Below, one piece after another: positions 11,801 through 22,765 of a stretch of 64,000 nucleotides of DNA. This DNA comes from Letharia columbiana (taxonomy: Eukaryota; Ascomycota; Lecanoromycetes; Lecanorales; Parmeliaceae): positions 1-64,000 of the forward strand of contig NW_023501132.1 of NCBI RefSeq assembly GCF_014066305.1, read 5' to 3'. Below the pieces are notes generated by a model that was given only the letters and a program-made list of their open reading frames with translations, did not search any database and was not told the DNA's origin. A program made the position numbers and the translations under genes. How positions within the stretch are numbered: the stretch's first letter is position 1; every line of letters starts with the position of its first letter.

Positions 11801-12840
11801 TTAATATAGAAATTTATTTAGATTTTTAATAATCGAAGATAATTATCGAATTAATATATAGTTTAATTTTATTTTTAATTAATATTTATATATACTTAGA
11901 CGACGTTAAGTCTAAGATTTATTAAATCTTTAATTTAATTTAATAAAAAATTAATAAACTTTTATTATATATAGTTATAATTCGAAAATCTATCTTTCTT
12001 ATTAGTCTATAATTCTTTCTAATTATTATTAAAAGATTAATAAATTTAAAGAATCTTATTCTTTTTTATAAGAAAATTTTTCGAGATTAAGCGAAATATC
12101 TTATTTATCTTTTATATTAAAGCTCGATACTCTTAAATACTCTTTTTATAATAAATTAATAATTTCTTTAATCGAATTATTTTTCGAGGCTATTAGATAA
12201 TATTATTATATTTAAAATTAATATTATTTATAATTCTCTTTATTTCTAAAATCGCTAATAATCTCGATCTATTATTATCGCTATTACGATTATAATCTAT
12301 AAATATTTTATCTTATTTAAGCGAATTAATCTTCGCTTTTAAAGATTAAAGATAATATTCTTATATAAGCGCGTCTTAGTAATAAGTAATATACTCTACT
12401 CTATCGTTTAGAATATAAATAAATTCATTAATCTATTCGTTAATATCTTATTTATTATTAAAGATACTCTTTTAACTATTAATAGTAATATCGTTATTAT
12501 TATTACTACTTATTATTTTTTTATTAAATTATTATCTATAACTAATAAAAAGATCTCTTTATTAAAGTTTATAATATATTCTAATATATCTAATAATATT
12601 ATAATAATATTTTAATTTAATATTATATTAGCTAATAATAAATCGTTTTATAAATATTAAGATTATACTCTAATAGTAATTACTATATTAATTTTAAATC
12701 GCTATCTCTTAGAAGAGTTAAAGAATTAGAATTATTAAATTTAAAGAGCTTTAAAATTATATAGTAATATAAAATTAGAAAAATAAATATATTTATATAT
12801 CGATCTAATAGTAAAACTAATTCTTAAAAAAGTAAAGAAA
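8890..12840 (-). pseudogene. Ty3/Gypsy element remains, minus strand: RT and RNase H
   Basis: Read on the minus strand, 10480 down to about 9350 shows a Gypsy reverse transcriptase followed by RNase H. The catalytic block reads 'YLNNILIYFK' at 10152-10163 (family YLDDILIYSK, with both Asp mutated to Asn). The upstream palm segment 'FNLTNILVIFQIYINKTL' corresponds to FGLTNAPATFQ. A downstream 'IINSIEDLFITIF' segment and the RNase H 'HDKELLTII'-like region follow near 9580. Sequence at 10500-12840 should hold protease and gag, but I could not place motifs with confidence. No integrase was found before the LTR-like repeat at 8889, so the element seems cut there. Stops are mainly TAA/TAG from Gln and Trp codons. 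The element is non-functional. Confidence 0.75.
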
Positions 12841-13400
12841 ACTCGAGAGAAATCGCTTACTTAAGCTTATTTGCTAAGACTTCGCTAAGACTTTATTAAG
12901 TATACGTTAAACGTATATAAGTTAAGTAATCTAGAGTTCTCTTACTTAGAATTCTTAAGTTTCTTTTCTAATATTAACGCTAATAGCTAAGTATAAGAGA
13001 TTTAAAACGCTCTTCTAGAGATAGATAAAGTAAATTATTAATAAAGAGTTTAATAATAGAGTTAAATTAGTCGTTACTAACGACTAAATATAAAAGATTT
13101 ATTATTAACGCTAACGACTAAGTATAAAAAGTCTAAGACGCTTATCTATAATTAATAAGCGAGAAGTTTTTTATAATAAATTATTAGAGATAAACGAAGT
13201 AAGTTATTAATAAAAAATTTAAAGATAGAGTTAAGTTAATTATTATTAACGACTAAGAATTTCTTAAAAGCTTAATATTTCTTTCGAAAATAATATCGAC
13301 TTTAGTCGAATTAATTCTTAAATAATAGAATTCTTAGAGAGTATTAAGCTATTAAAGATTTTAAAAATTAGAATTAAGTTTATTAATTAAAAAGTCGAAA
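12841..13400. repeat. Degenerate direct repeats upstream of the minus-strand Gypsy
   Basis: Similar blocks occur about 165 bp apart, each with 'AGTTATTAATAAA...AGAGTTAA' followed by 'TTACTAACGACTAA'-like sequence near 13030-13095 and 13195-13255. They may be repeats in the leader or LTR region. All are AT-rich and RIP-affected. Confidence 0.5.
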
Positions 13401-13440
13401 ATTATAACTAGTTCGAAGAGTTTAAATATCTAATTTTTTC

Positions 13441-13960
13441 TAAATATATATTAATATAAACGAGATTCTTAGTAGATAAGTATTATTATTTATAGATAAT
13501 ATTTATTTTCTAATTAATATTAAATATCTTTAAATTACTTATTTAATCGAAAAAGAGATAATTAAAAGTTAGCGAGTTATAAAAATAAATTTAATAGCGT
13601 AAATACGATATTAATAAGTATTATTATTTATAAATAATATTCGTCTTCTAATTAATATTAAATATCTCTAAATTATTTATTTAATTAAAAAAGAGATAAT
13701 TAAAAGTTAATAGATTACGAAAATAGATTCGATAACGTAAATACGATATTAATAAGTATTATTATTTATAGATAATATTTATCTTCTAATTAATATTAAG
13801 TACTTTTAAATTAATTATTTAATTAAAAAAGAGATAATCTCGAGTTAGCGAGTTATAAAAATAGATTTAATAGCGTAAATATAATATCGATAAATATTAT
13901 TATCTATAGATAATATTTATCTTATAACTAATATTAAGTATCTTTAAATTACTTATTTAT
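13441..13960. repeat. Four tandem ~138 bp repeats
   Basis: The block 'TATTATTATTTATAGATAAT' or a close variant starts at about 13481, 13620, 13758 and 13896. Each is followed by 'CTTCTAATTAATATTAA' and 'AAAAGAGATAAT'-like segments. The period of 138-139 bp is near a multiple of three (46 codons). RIP mutation hides whether the array was coding. Confidence 0.85.
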
Positions 13961-14467
13961 AAATTAAATCTTCGAGTAAATATCTTTATAAGTTATTAAA
14001 AAAGTAATAGTATATACTAAATTTAATAGCTTTATTCTTTTTTTATTAGAAAGAATATCGTCGATAATAAATAAACTATTAAAGCTAACTTATTAAAAGT
14101 ATAAAAATACTTTATATATTAAGAAAGTAAAAGTAACTTAAATTATTAGAAAAAGACTAATATTATTAAATAATAGAATTAAAGAAAGATTAATATTAAA
14201 AAGTATATTACGCTATAGTAGAAGCTTTAAATAATATTATAAATATTCGAGATAATATAATTAAATAAATAAGATTCGCGAATAATAATAAGAATAAAAT
14301 AATAATTTTAAGAATAAAAATAGATTATTTTATTATAGTAGAATAGAATATATTATTTTAGCTAATTAATATCTCTACTAATTCTCTATCTATTACTAAT
14401 CTTTTTTAATATTTATACTTTTTTTTTAAAATATTTTTTTTTATTTTTTTTTTTTTTTAAAACCTCA
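13961..14467. repeat. RIP-degraded AT-rich sequence
   Basis: The stretch is AT-rich and CA/TG-poor. No gene or motif was recognised on either strand. Confidence 0.5.
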
Positions 14468-14481
14468 AATTTCTTTTTTTT

Positions 14482-14545
<64 letters not shown>
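14468..14545. repeat. Poly-T tract of about 78 bases
   Basis: The tract is nearly pure T, broken only by a few C near its start. It follows a T-rich lead-in from 14410. It may be real low-complexity sequence or a homopolymer consensus error. Confidence 0.8.
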
Positions 14546-14548
<3 letters not shown>

Positions 14549-14680
14549 CTTATTCTTATAGAATATATTATTATTAATTAAAATAAGTAACTACTTTATA
14601 TAAGCGTCGAATTTAATAGTATAATTCTCTAATACTTAGTTATTTCTAATTATTTATACTATATTATAACTCTCCTAAAT

Positions 14681-14867
14681 ATATTAGAAAATAAATCGTA
14701 TATCGAATAATAATATTAATAATATTATATAAATAAAATATTAACTATAAAGGTTACTAAGTAATATATATATCGAAGTTATTAGAGTATTAAGTCGCTA
14801 AGAAGCTAGCTCGAATAAAGTCTAGCGTAAGTCTAGAGAAGAAATATCGATTAAAACTATAATATTA
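14681..14867 (+). repeat. Direct repeat, RIP-mutated copy
   Basis: This ~187 bp stretch matches 17196-17381 in the same orientation. Differences are mostly C-to-T and G-to-A (for example AGCTCGAATAAAGTCTAG here against AGCCCGAATAAAGCCTAG there). The two copies bracket 2.3 kb and may be terminal repeats of a small element. Confidence 0.75.
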
Positions 14868-16489
14868 CTCTTTTCTTAAATAGTTATATCTCTATAATTT
14901 AAATTATAGCGACGACGAGGTAATAATAGCGAGACGATCGTTATAATTTATAATATACTAGCCTTTATAATCTAAAGTATATTTACTACCCTCTAAAATA
15001 ATAACTTTAAACTTTTTCTCGTAGATACTCTTAGTATTCGATCGTAGTATTAAGCTAAATCTTATATAGTAGATTTACGAATATAGATAATAGAGGTATT
15101 AATATAAGATAATAGCTCGAGAAGATACTTAAAGTAATAGTATAGGGTGCTGAGAGATAGTATAGTAGATTCGTAGTTTTAGCGTATTGCCGAAAAAAGG
15201 GGAAAAAAAAATCGAAATCGAATAAGGTCAATTCGTTTAAAAACGCAAAGTTCGATAATTTATCGAATCGAAACTAATTTAAATGCGCTAGCCGTATGCG
15301 GCTAGGCGAAACGATTATTACTAGTTAGAAAAAGAAGAAGAAATTTATTACTACTACTATAGATAAGATCTATATCGTTATTACTTCTTTATAGTCTTCT
15401 CTATAGTCTATTTCTTAATTATAATAGCCTTTATCTCTTTAAACGATAATATCTTTAAGATTATATATATCTTAGTCTAATTAAATCGATAACTATAATT
15501 AAGATATTTAAAATATTAATCTTCTTTCTTTAACTAATTCTTTAGCTATTTTAAATAAAGTAATCGCTATAAGCTTAATTTAAACTTCTATTTATTAATC
15601 TCTTTTATATTTATATATATAGTCTTTAATTAATAGAGATCTTAATTAGTCTTTCGTAAATACTTAATAACTAAGCGAAAGAAAGATAATAAGATATCGA
15701 TAATTTATAATTAAAGCTTAAGAGTAATAAGTCTTCGTAGTATAGCGATCTTATAACTTTCGCTATAGTCTAATAGCGTAATAATAGCTGAAAATCGAGT
15801 ATAGAACTCGTTAAATATCTTCTTCTTTTTTATAATAAACGCCGAGTTATAGAGTAAGATATTATTCTTTATTAGCTTATCGTAATTATTAAATATACTA
15901 TAAAGCTCTAAAATTATCTCTTTTATAGTATTATAGAGATTCTCGCTTAGTAAATTTACTCGTATCTTAAGTATATCGAATATAATTAACTTATAGTAGT
16001 CTCGAATATAATTTATTTTATCTTTTTACTAGAAAATAATACGATACTTTATCGAAACTTAAAGTTCAGATGAAATCGCTACTCGTCTTACTTCTCTTTT
16101 TTACTATAGAAGTAGAGTATATTAGAGTATTTCTTATTATTTCCGATAATAAGAATAGTAGAAATAGATATTCCCGTCTTAGTAACTTCTAATTTAATTA
16201 ATTATTTATCTATATCGAAATTTAGAGACTCTATTAAAGTAATTATTTCTTCTTTAATAATTAAGATCTAAATTTTAGTTCTATAATTTCGTATTCGTAG
16301 TAGTAAGAGTCTTTATATTAAAACGATAAAGGTCTCGTAACTCTCGAAGTCGTATTATAATTATATTAAGATTCTAAATAATAGTATTAAGATTATAAAT
16401 CTAGGCCTAATAATACTAAATCGTTAATAACGATTTAGAACGAGTTTCTTCTTAATTCGAGTTCATAACGAATTAGATAGAGATCTCTC
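14868..16489. repeat. Partly RIP-degraded sequence between the direct repeats
   Basis: RIP is strong but incomplete: CA and TG persist in places, notably at 15140-15310. No protein domain was recognised. A short inverted repeat lies at 15285-15308 (arms 'CTAGCCG' and 'CGGCTAG' around TATG). Confidence 0.5.
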
Positions 16490-17155
16490 TATTAATGTAG
16501 ATAGATAATAAATAAGATAAGCGAGAGATAGTCGAAATATCTCCTCGTAGAGGCTGAGTAGATAGATAGATAGAGAATCTCTCTACTAATATAGGTAGGT
16601 AATAGGTAAGGTAAGCGAGAGATAGTCGAAATATCTCTCCGCAGAGGTAGGGTAGATAGATAGATAGAGAATCTCTCTACTAATGCAGGTAGATAACAGA
16701 TAAGGCAAGCGAGAGATAGTCGAAATATCTCCTCACAGAGACAGGGTAGGCAGGCAGGTAGGGAATCGTCCGAATATCTTCTCCACAACAAGGCGATTAA
16801 ATAATCGATATTCGAGAGATCCTCGCAGGATAGGATAGGCAGGCAGGCAGGCAGGTAGGGAATTATCCGGATATCTCCTCCACAATAAGGCGATTAAGTA
16901 GTCGATATTCGAGAGATCCCCGCAGAATAGGGCAGGCAGGCAGGCAGGCAGGTAGGGAATCGTTCGGATATCTCCTCCACAACAAGGCGATTGAGTAGTC
17001 GATATTCGAGAGATCTCCGCAGAGCAAAGCAGGCAGGCAGGCAGGCAGATAGGGAATCGTCCGAATATCTCCTCTACAACAAGGCGATTAAGTAGTGATA
17101 TTTCGGTATTAGAGATCCAGGGCAGAGCAGATAGGCAGGCAGGAGCAGGCAGGCA
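16490..17155. repeat. Minisatellite of 84-98 bp units with embedded GATA and AGGC microsatellites
   Basis: The first part has units beginning 'ATCTCTCTACTAAT' at about 16493, 16577 and 16671. The second part has units beginning 'GGGAATCGTCCGAATATC' or similar at about 16761, 16858, 16956 and 17053. Each unit ends in runs of GATA (left part) or GGCA (right part). Shared words are 'GCGAGAGATAGTCGAAATATC' variants and 'ACAACAAGGCGATTA'. RIP damage fades from left to right. A minus-strand open frame exists here but only reflects the repeat. Confidence 0.9.
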
Positions 17156-17195
17156 ACAATAGCTTAGCTCACAACTATATTAAATAGTTAATATT

Positions 17196-17381
17196 ATATC
17201 AGAAAATGAATCGTATATCGAATAATAATATTAGTGGTATTATATAAATAAAATATTAACTATAAAGATTGCTAAGTAACATATATATCGAAGTTATTAG
17301 AGTACTAAGCCGTTAAGAAGCTAGCCCGAATAAAGCCTAGCGCAAGTCTGGAGAAGAAATGCCGGTTGAAATTATGATAAA
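17196..17381 (+). repeat. Direct repeat, lightly mutated copy
   Basis: This is the partner of 14681-14867. It keeps CA and TG at sites where the left copy has TA, for instance 'GCGCAAGTCTGGAG' against 'GCGTAAGTCTAGAG'. Confidence 0.75.
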
Positions 17382-17765
17382 ATATTATAAAAATAAAACG
17401 CTATCGTCTATTTTAATCGTTTATTCTAGAACTAGAAAGAGATATAGATAATAAATAATTCTTAAGTTAAGATTTAGCTCGTAGTTAATTTAAGCTTTAA
17501 CGCGATTATTAATTATCTTATAATTTAAAAAAATGAGCGAATATCTAATATTAATATTAGACTATATTCGAATACTTTTTACTTATAAATCTTAGAAATA
17601 AGTTATTTAATAATATAGAGATATTAATAGATTTAGCGATAATTTAATAAGTAAAAGAGATTTATTAAATAGTTAACTTCTAGAATATATAAGTAATTAA
17701 ACTTTAGAAATTTAATATATTATTTAGATTCTCTAAAGACTTAGCTTCGAATATCGTCTAAATAC
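17382..17765. repeat. RIP-degraded fragment up to the gene island
   Basis: The fragment is AT-rich and CA/TG-poor. No domain was recognised. It ends abruptly at about 17765, where 'CGGTCGCACCGGCGG' begins ordinary sequence. Confidence 0.6.
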
Positions 17766-20431
17766 GCGTCGGTCGCACCGGCGGTACAGAACTTTCTGAC
17801 ACGAGTGGACTCCCACGCCCGTCGTCAATCTTAATGGCTAAGACACGGCTCTCGATACATGCCACCCCTACCTCTCTGGGCTCCTTCGGCGCTTCAATAT
17901 GGAGCTCCAAGAGAAAATGAACAAATTGGGAGAATGGAACTCCTCTCGACCCCTACCGCCACCCCCTCAATACTTCAGTTGGAGAAATCGCAACTACGCA
18001 ACCCGTCTAGCTAAGCAACACTAGAAACCAAATAATCGACCGAAAGCGTCGCAAGTTAGACGGGTCCATGTGCTGTGACATCTTGAGCGCTGATGTTGAG
18101 CCTCCAGGGTACAGGTGGCCGTGTAAGAATGACAAGCTGCAACCAAACTCCTTTCGCTGCTAAGTGTACCTTTGAGCACTACAAGGCTCGTCGCTAGCTT
18201 TTTGAATGGTCTGGAATAGAAGCACCTTCAAGTGCAGGTGCCTCCAGGATTCTCTCAATAGGGTCACGACTTGCTTCACCGTGCGTGCTTGAACAAGTGC
18301 ACTTTCGGCGATCGCTGATGGATGATTATACCGGGGTGACAAGGCGTTGGGAGGCACGGTCAACATTTCCAGCTTCACCTGTGGATTCGGTATGGTTGAG
18401 GCATCTCTTCGAGGACCGTGGGACGACACACCTCAAGATGATTGCGTAGGGGTCACTACCGTCAAGGTGGCTTACTTGTGGGTACCCAGCATCCATAGCT
18501 CCCAGACTGGATGACGGCTCTTCAAAACAGCTTACTTTCGCCAGCACCATACCTCCATTTACAGACCGATCTGCCATGCTTACTCCTGTAACGACTACCA
18601 TAATCCAGTGAACAGAAACTTCCTGCTTGCTCTCTCTGCAATTCAGGTCTATCATGCACAGCTTCTTTACCTGTGCATGTCACGGGGTGAAGTCGGCCCG
18701 TAATGTCAAGCATTGCTGAGATTTTCGCCAGGATCTTCGTTGAGCGAGTATTTATGTGATGTTCTTTTTTATTTTGTCTCATCCCTTAAGAAATCTCAGG
18801 CATCTATTTGTACTTTCTTCCTTATCTTCCGTCTTGTACATAGATCAGACCCTAAAAATAAAAATCATAACTAGTGATAGTCAGCATCCCAGCCTCAGTC
18901 CTTAACACTGGAAAGAAACATAAAAAAATGTGAGAAAGTAATCGTCCAAATGTTACCCTAGCAAGGTCAAATTGCAACAACAGCCAGATTCTTTGATTTG
19001 CTGAAATGCTTCAACGCGAGTGTAGAATTTTTTAAGAGAGCAAAGTTGTACAATCTCGGTCAAAAGACTTCGAGCTCCTGGCGACCTACCCCATCATGAA
19101 ACTGTCTCTTAAAACCTTTGCAAGAACCTTGGCGCTATTGAGATACTCATCTTCTTGCTCGGGACGATGTGATAACCTGGACCCAGAAGAGTGGGCAATG
19201 GTATTTCATCTCGCCGTCTAGGATACCAGAACACGCGGAGAAACCAGCCTACGGCATTCTTCAAGCCAACACTCCAAGTGGAAGTTGAAGCTAACGATCC
19301 ATTGACACAGCACTGCACCCAAGGTCGCCGAGGCGCCATGAATTATGGGCGTACAGAGTGTGAAAAGGTTTTAAAATGGCCTTTACCGAACTTGAATCTA
19401 TGCTAATTGTGAAGGTCCTCTTGTTTCATCGGGCTGATGCTATCTCCTATAATGATTGTACTTCATACCTGTTGTTCAAAGCAACAGCAAGTGATCAGAT
19501 CAAATAGTCTCAGTGTGAGGGTCTTGCTGTTCAATTGCAAGTAGCAATAAGTGTCCAAAATCTTGAGACGAGTCAGAGGAGATGCGGAAAGATGGGAGCT
19601 AAGCACAGAGCAAGCAAGAATACAGCTCCGTGGAAGCAAGCTGCAGCGTATGGGAACCATCTCATACCTTGGCATATACGACAGTACTATTAGCCTACAA
19701 AACAATCTAGACGAGGATAGCTAAGCTTTGCGACACACACTCACGGTACTGCCAGCGGTCTAATTCTAGAGAGCTACCATGGCTGACTCCAATGATGGCT
19801 TTGAAGTTTGAATGGGTTTCACGTCTTTCAAGTCGTCCGAGTTTAACGCGGGCCAACTTGACATGAGACAGGTGCTGCACGCATGAATGGACGAGTTGAG
19901 AATGCACAATCTCGCATCAAAAAGAGAGGGGCAACGGATCATGACATTGAACCCATCAACGCTGAGACCTTGTTGGACTGATATCACGAATGTTGTTCTC
20001 TAAATGCTTTTGCTTTCTGGTATCTAGTCATGGGTCGCAGCACATTTTGCAACCGAGAAAATACTTTCGCTAACATCGCGCAACGTGCTCCATGACTAAA
20101 CTCTCTTCTTGATGAAAAATTGCTGAATAACAGACCTCCAGGCGGCATGCTTTGAGGGTGGACCCGCCGTAGAAGCTTGCGTCTGAGACTATCATGGCTA
20201 TTTAGCGGTCTGTATGTCGTTTTGTTCCTGGCGACACAAAGGTTACTTCGTTGTATCACATTCGAGAAAACTCGGAGGCGGCTGGAAGTTTTCTCGAGAC
20301 TGCGCGGGTCTTGTTTTTCCACTAGTGAGCTGCGCTTACAGGACTTTGGTGTGATGGCAATTTCGTATGTTAAGCCCCTGGTGGTGCTACACCCTTATCT
20401 CAAGATCCAAGCGCCACAAAGAGTATCTTGT
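17766..20431. other. Ordinary-composition region with no supported gene
   Basis: The base composition is normal with no RIP signature. Several open frames of 60-110 codons exist on both strands, but none shows family motifs, and joining them would need introns of only about 30-40 bp. The minus strand at 18160-18780 has several GTAAGC-like donors, so a spliced gene with short exons cannot be excluded. I see no tRNA or rRNA. Confidence 0.5.
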
Positions 20432-22044
20432 TTATTCGAGAGTCTTAATTTCTGAAGGATCGCTAGGAGGTGTGAAGAAATCGGTCTTTGTGCGCTCCAT
20501 CTGAGCAGGAGGTGTAGGCATGCTGATTTTTTCTGGCGGTCCTCCATTCTGAAGGTGATGTTGCAGAACGCCACCTGCGGGGACTGGTTGATCGTGTAGA
20601 GATGCAACGCTGAGATCTGCGTTCGGGGCAGGTTGGATACCCGTAGGTTGGCTTGAGGGCGTCGCCTGGCCTTTGGAGGCAGGGCGACCGGGTAGTGCTG
20701 TTTGATTGTGATGTGTGAATGGCCGACTTGCGGGCGCACCCACAGTCTCGGTTCCCTGACGCTGTGTATGTCTGCTCGAACTTGTGGCAACGCGAACAGC
20801 AAGAGAGTGCAGCGTTGCGACGGCCTCCTTCCTTTGTTTCCCGTCGATGCTTCCCACGCCCAAGGCTGTCATCTCGTCGTCTCCAGCATCGATCCATCTG
20901 ACCGGTGCTGAGAGAAATAATCTTTCTGCATCTGAGCCTGCTGCTATGCTGAGACAGTCTCTAACTTGTTGGTCTAAAACTGGTGTTTTCCCGCATTCAA
21001 AGTCCAATTCCCCGCCGTACTTCATGGGTATGTTTGCGATATCGATGAAGGATATTAAAGTAGGTAGGACTTGTTTGTGAGAGAGGATGAATATTTTGGA
21101 GGTAGTAATAGGGTCGAACCATTTCTTAATCCAACCCCAGACAGTTGGGAAGAATGAGGGTGCACCGATAATCTGGGGAGTCTAGTCAGCACACACCATT
21201 CAGTGGCATGTCGGGTAGCAACTCACGAATATTCGATCCAATGTTTCGGGGTAATGAGCCGTAGCCAGCGTGCTTGCGTCCTGCATATGACTCTTCAGAT
21301 TCCAGAATTGCTTAAGTCCTACATGTGAAATATCGACAATGTTGTTCGACTGGTCGACGGGTGTTTCAGGGTTGGGTCTTCCGGGTACCGCAGAGCATAG
21401 GGGCATGACAAACCGAGTGAGGTTCTCATACAACGCGAAAAGCCGGAGCATCCTCGAAGGCGAGGGACCTTTTTCCTTGGATTTGGAGGTGGAGGAGGAG
21501 TATGCTATCATCTTTTTGGAATCTAGCTTGCCAACTTCGTAGAGATAGACGGGAATGCCACGTCTGTCTCGGCGACCAGTCCATTGTGGGTACTTTGAGA
21601 ATCAGCGTTCCGTGCAACTCATCTCGAAGAGCCTCTCTAGCTCACGACACTCCTAGCCTCCTGATAGTCATGGATATCTATTTTCTCATAAAGAGCGTCC
21701 AAGTCGTTATCCTTGCGCCATATCTCTGTGTCTTTGAACTGGGCAAAGGCCTCTTGAGGGACGAACTTTCGAGCTCGTAGGTAGCGGCTGGAGAAGGATT
21801 AGCGGTGGGCCAGTAGAGGTATGTGAAATGCATACATGAGGGTACCATCGTCATGACTGGCTTTCTTAACGTCGGTAGCAGGAGTATAGAGGCCTTCTTT
21901 TGCGGCCAGCTTCCTGAACTCCTCAAATGCCGACTCTTCTCCTGTGGTGAGATGCCCAAGGTGACCTTTCAGCCGGGCCTCAGCACTGGCCGCTTCAGCT
22001 GGTGGAGGCTGATGCTGATAATCAGGTGCAGCATCCATGGTCAT
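20432..22044 (-). CDS. Sec14-like CRAL-TRIO domain phospholipid transfer protein, four exons
   Basis: Exons are 22044-21836, 21787-21646, 21592-21227 and 21172-20432, joined by introns of 48, 53 and 54 bp. Donors are GTATGC, GTGAGC and GTGAGT; acceptors are CAG, AAG and CAG. Splicing gives an uninterrupted 485-residue protein. Residues 20-117 form the CRAL-TRIO N-terminal helices ('DDGTLIRYLRARKF' across the first junction). Residues 118-300 are the lipid-binding domain, starting 'YPQWTGRRDRRGIPVY' and running through 'LDRIFIIGAPSFFPTVWGW' and 'DIANIPMKYGGELDFECG'. Residues 300-485 are Ser/Thr/Pro/Gln-rich and probably disordered. Sec14 proteins exchange phosphatidylinositol and phosphatidylcholine between membranes and support Golgi and plasma-membrane signalling. 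A second in-frame ATG lies two codons in. The gene is intact although RIP-degraded DNA begins less than 0.8 kb upstream. Confidence 0.93.
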
Positions 22045-22289
22045 GATTTCCCAACGTCAATCGGAGGTCATGGCCTGGTGGTGGTTCGAGTACGAGTATT
22101 TGAGCTCAAGTGAAATGACGCACTGGATTATTCATTACGTAGGGCTGAAAGGAGTCGGCACTGAAACATTCCGGACGCCAAGGCCTCCTGCGCCAAGATG
22201 TCGGATAACCGCCCCACCGGAAGAAGACCCGCCTGATAACGATAATGGCCAATATTGCCCGTACAGTAGTCGGAAGGGGCTTCCTGCGG
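22045..22289. other. 5' flank of the Sec14-like gene
   Basis: Only about 245 bp of ordinary sequence separates the start codon from the homopolymer-rich tract. No clear TATA box or other regulatory motif was recognised, so the promoter must be short or extend into the damaged sequence. Confidence 0.4.
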
Positions 22290-22511
22290 GGGCGTTTTTT
22301 TTCTCTTTTTTTTATAAAATTTTTTTTTAAAAAACTTAAAAAAAAATAAAAAACCACCCCCATAAAAAAAAAACCCCCCCCCCCCCCACAAAAATAAATT
22401 TTTTTTTTTTTTTTTTTTTAATTTTAATTTATAATTTTTTTTTATTAAAAAAAAAAAAAAAATTTTTTTTTATTTTTTTTATATTTTTTTTAAAAATTTA
22501 TTTAATAAAAC

Positions 22512-22542
<31 letters not shown>

Positions 22543-22568
22543 ATTAAAATAAAAAATATTAAAAATAA

Positions 22569-22604
<36 letters not shown>

Positions 22605-22634
22605 AAAAAAAAAAAAAAAAAAAAATAAAAAAAT

Positions 22635-22693
<59 letters not shown>

Positions 22694-22765
22694 ATTTTTT
22701 TTTTTTTATTATTAATAAAAAAAAATTTTAATTATAAAAAAAAAAAAAAAAAAAAAAATTATTCT
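22290..22765. other. Homopolymer 'mush', likely assembly or consensus artefact
   Basis: Runs of A, T and, near 22375, about 14 C alternate with almost no other content. The tract starts inside otherwise normal sequence and ends where the Gypsy gag reading begins. It lacks both normal composition and the CG-containing texture of the RIP blocks. Confidence 0.7.

Noticed and set aside
16492..16791. Minus-strand open frame of 99 codons in the minisatellite
   Set aside because: Its protein is just the translation of the repeat units and has no non-repeat part or motif.
18160..18782. Possible multi-exon minus-strand gene
   Set aside because: Overlapping frames have no recognisable motif, and linking them would need introns of 30-40 bp, shorter than those of the real genes here.
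20463..20897. Other-frame open frames over the Sec14-like last exon
   Set aside because: They are shadows of the well-supported minus-strand exon 20432-21172.
22106..22391. Lysine- and phenylalanine-rich open frames
   Set aside because: They are translations of homopolymer runs.
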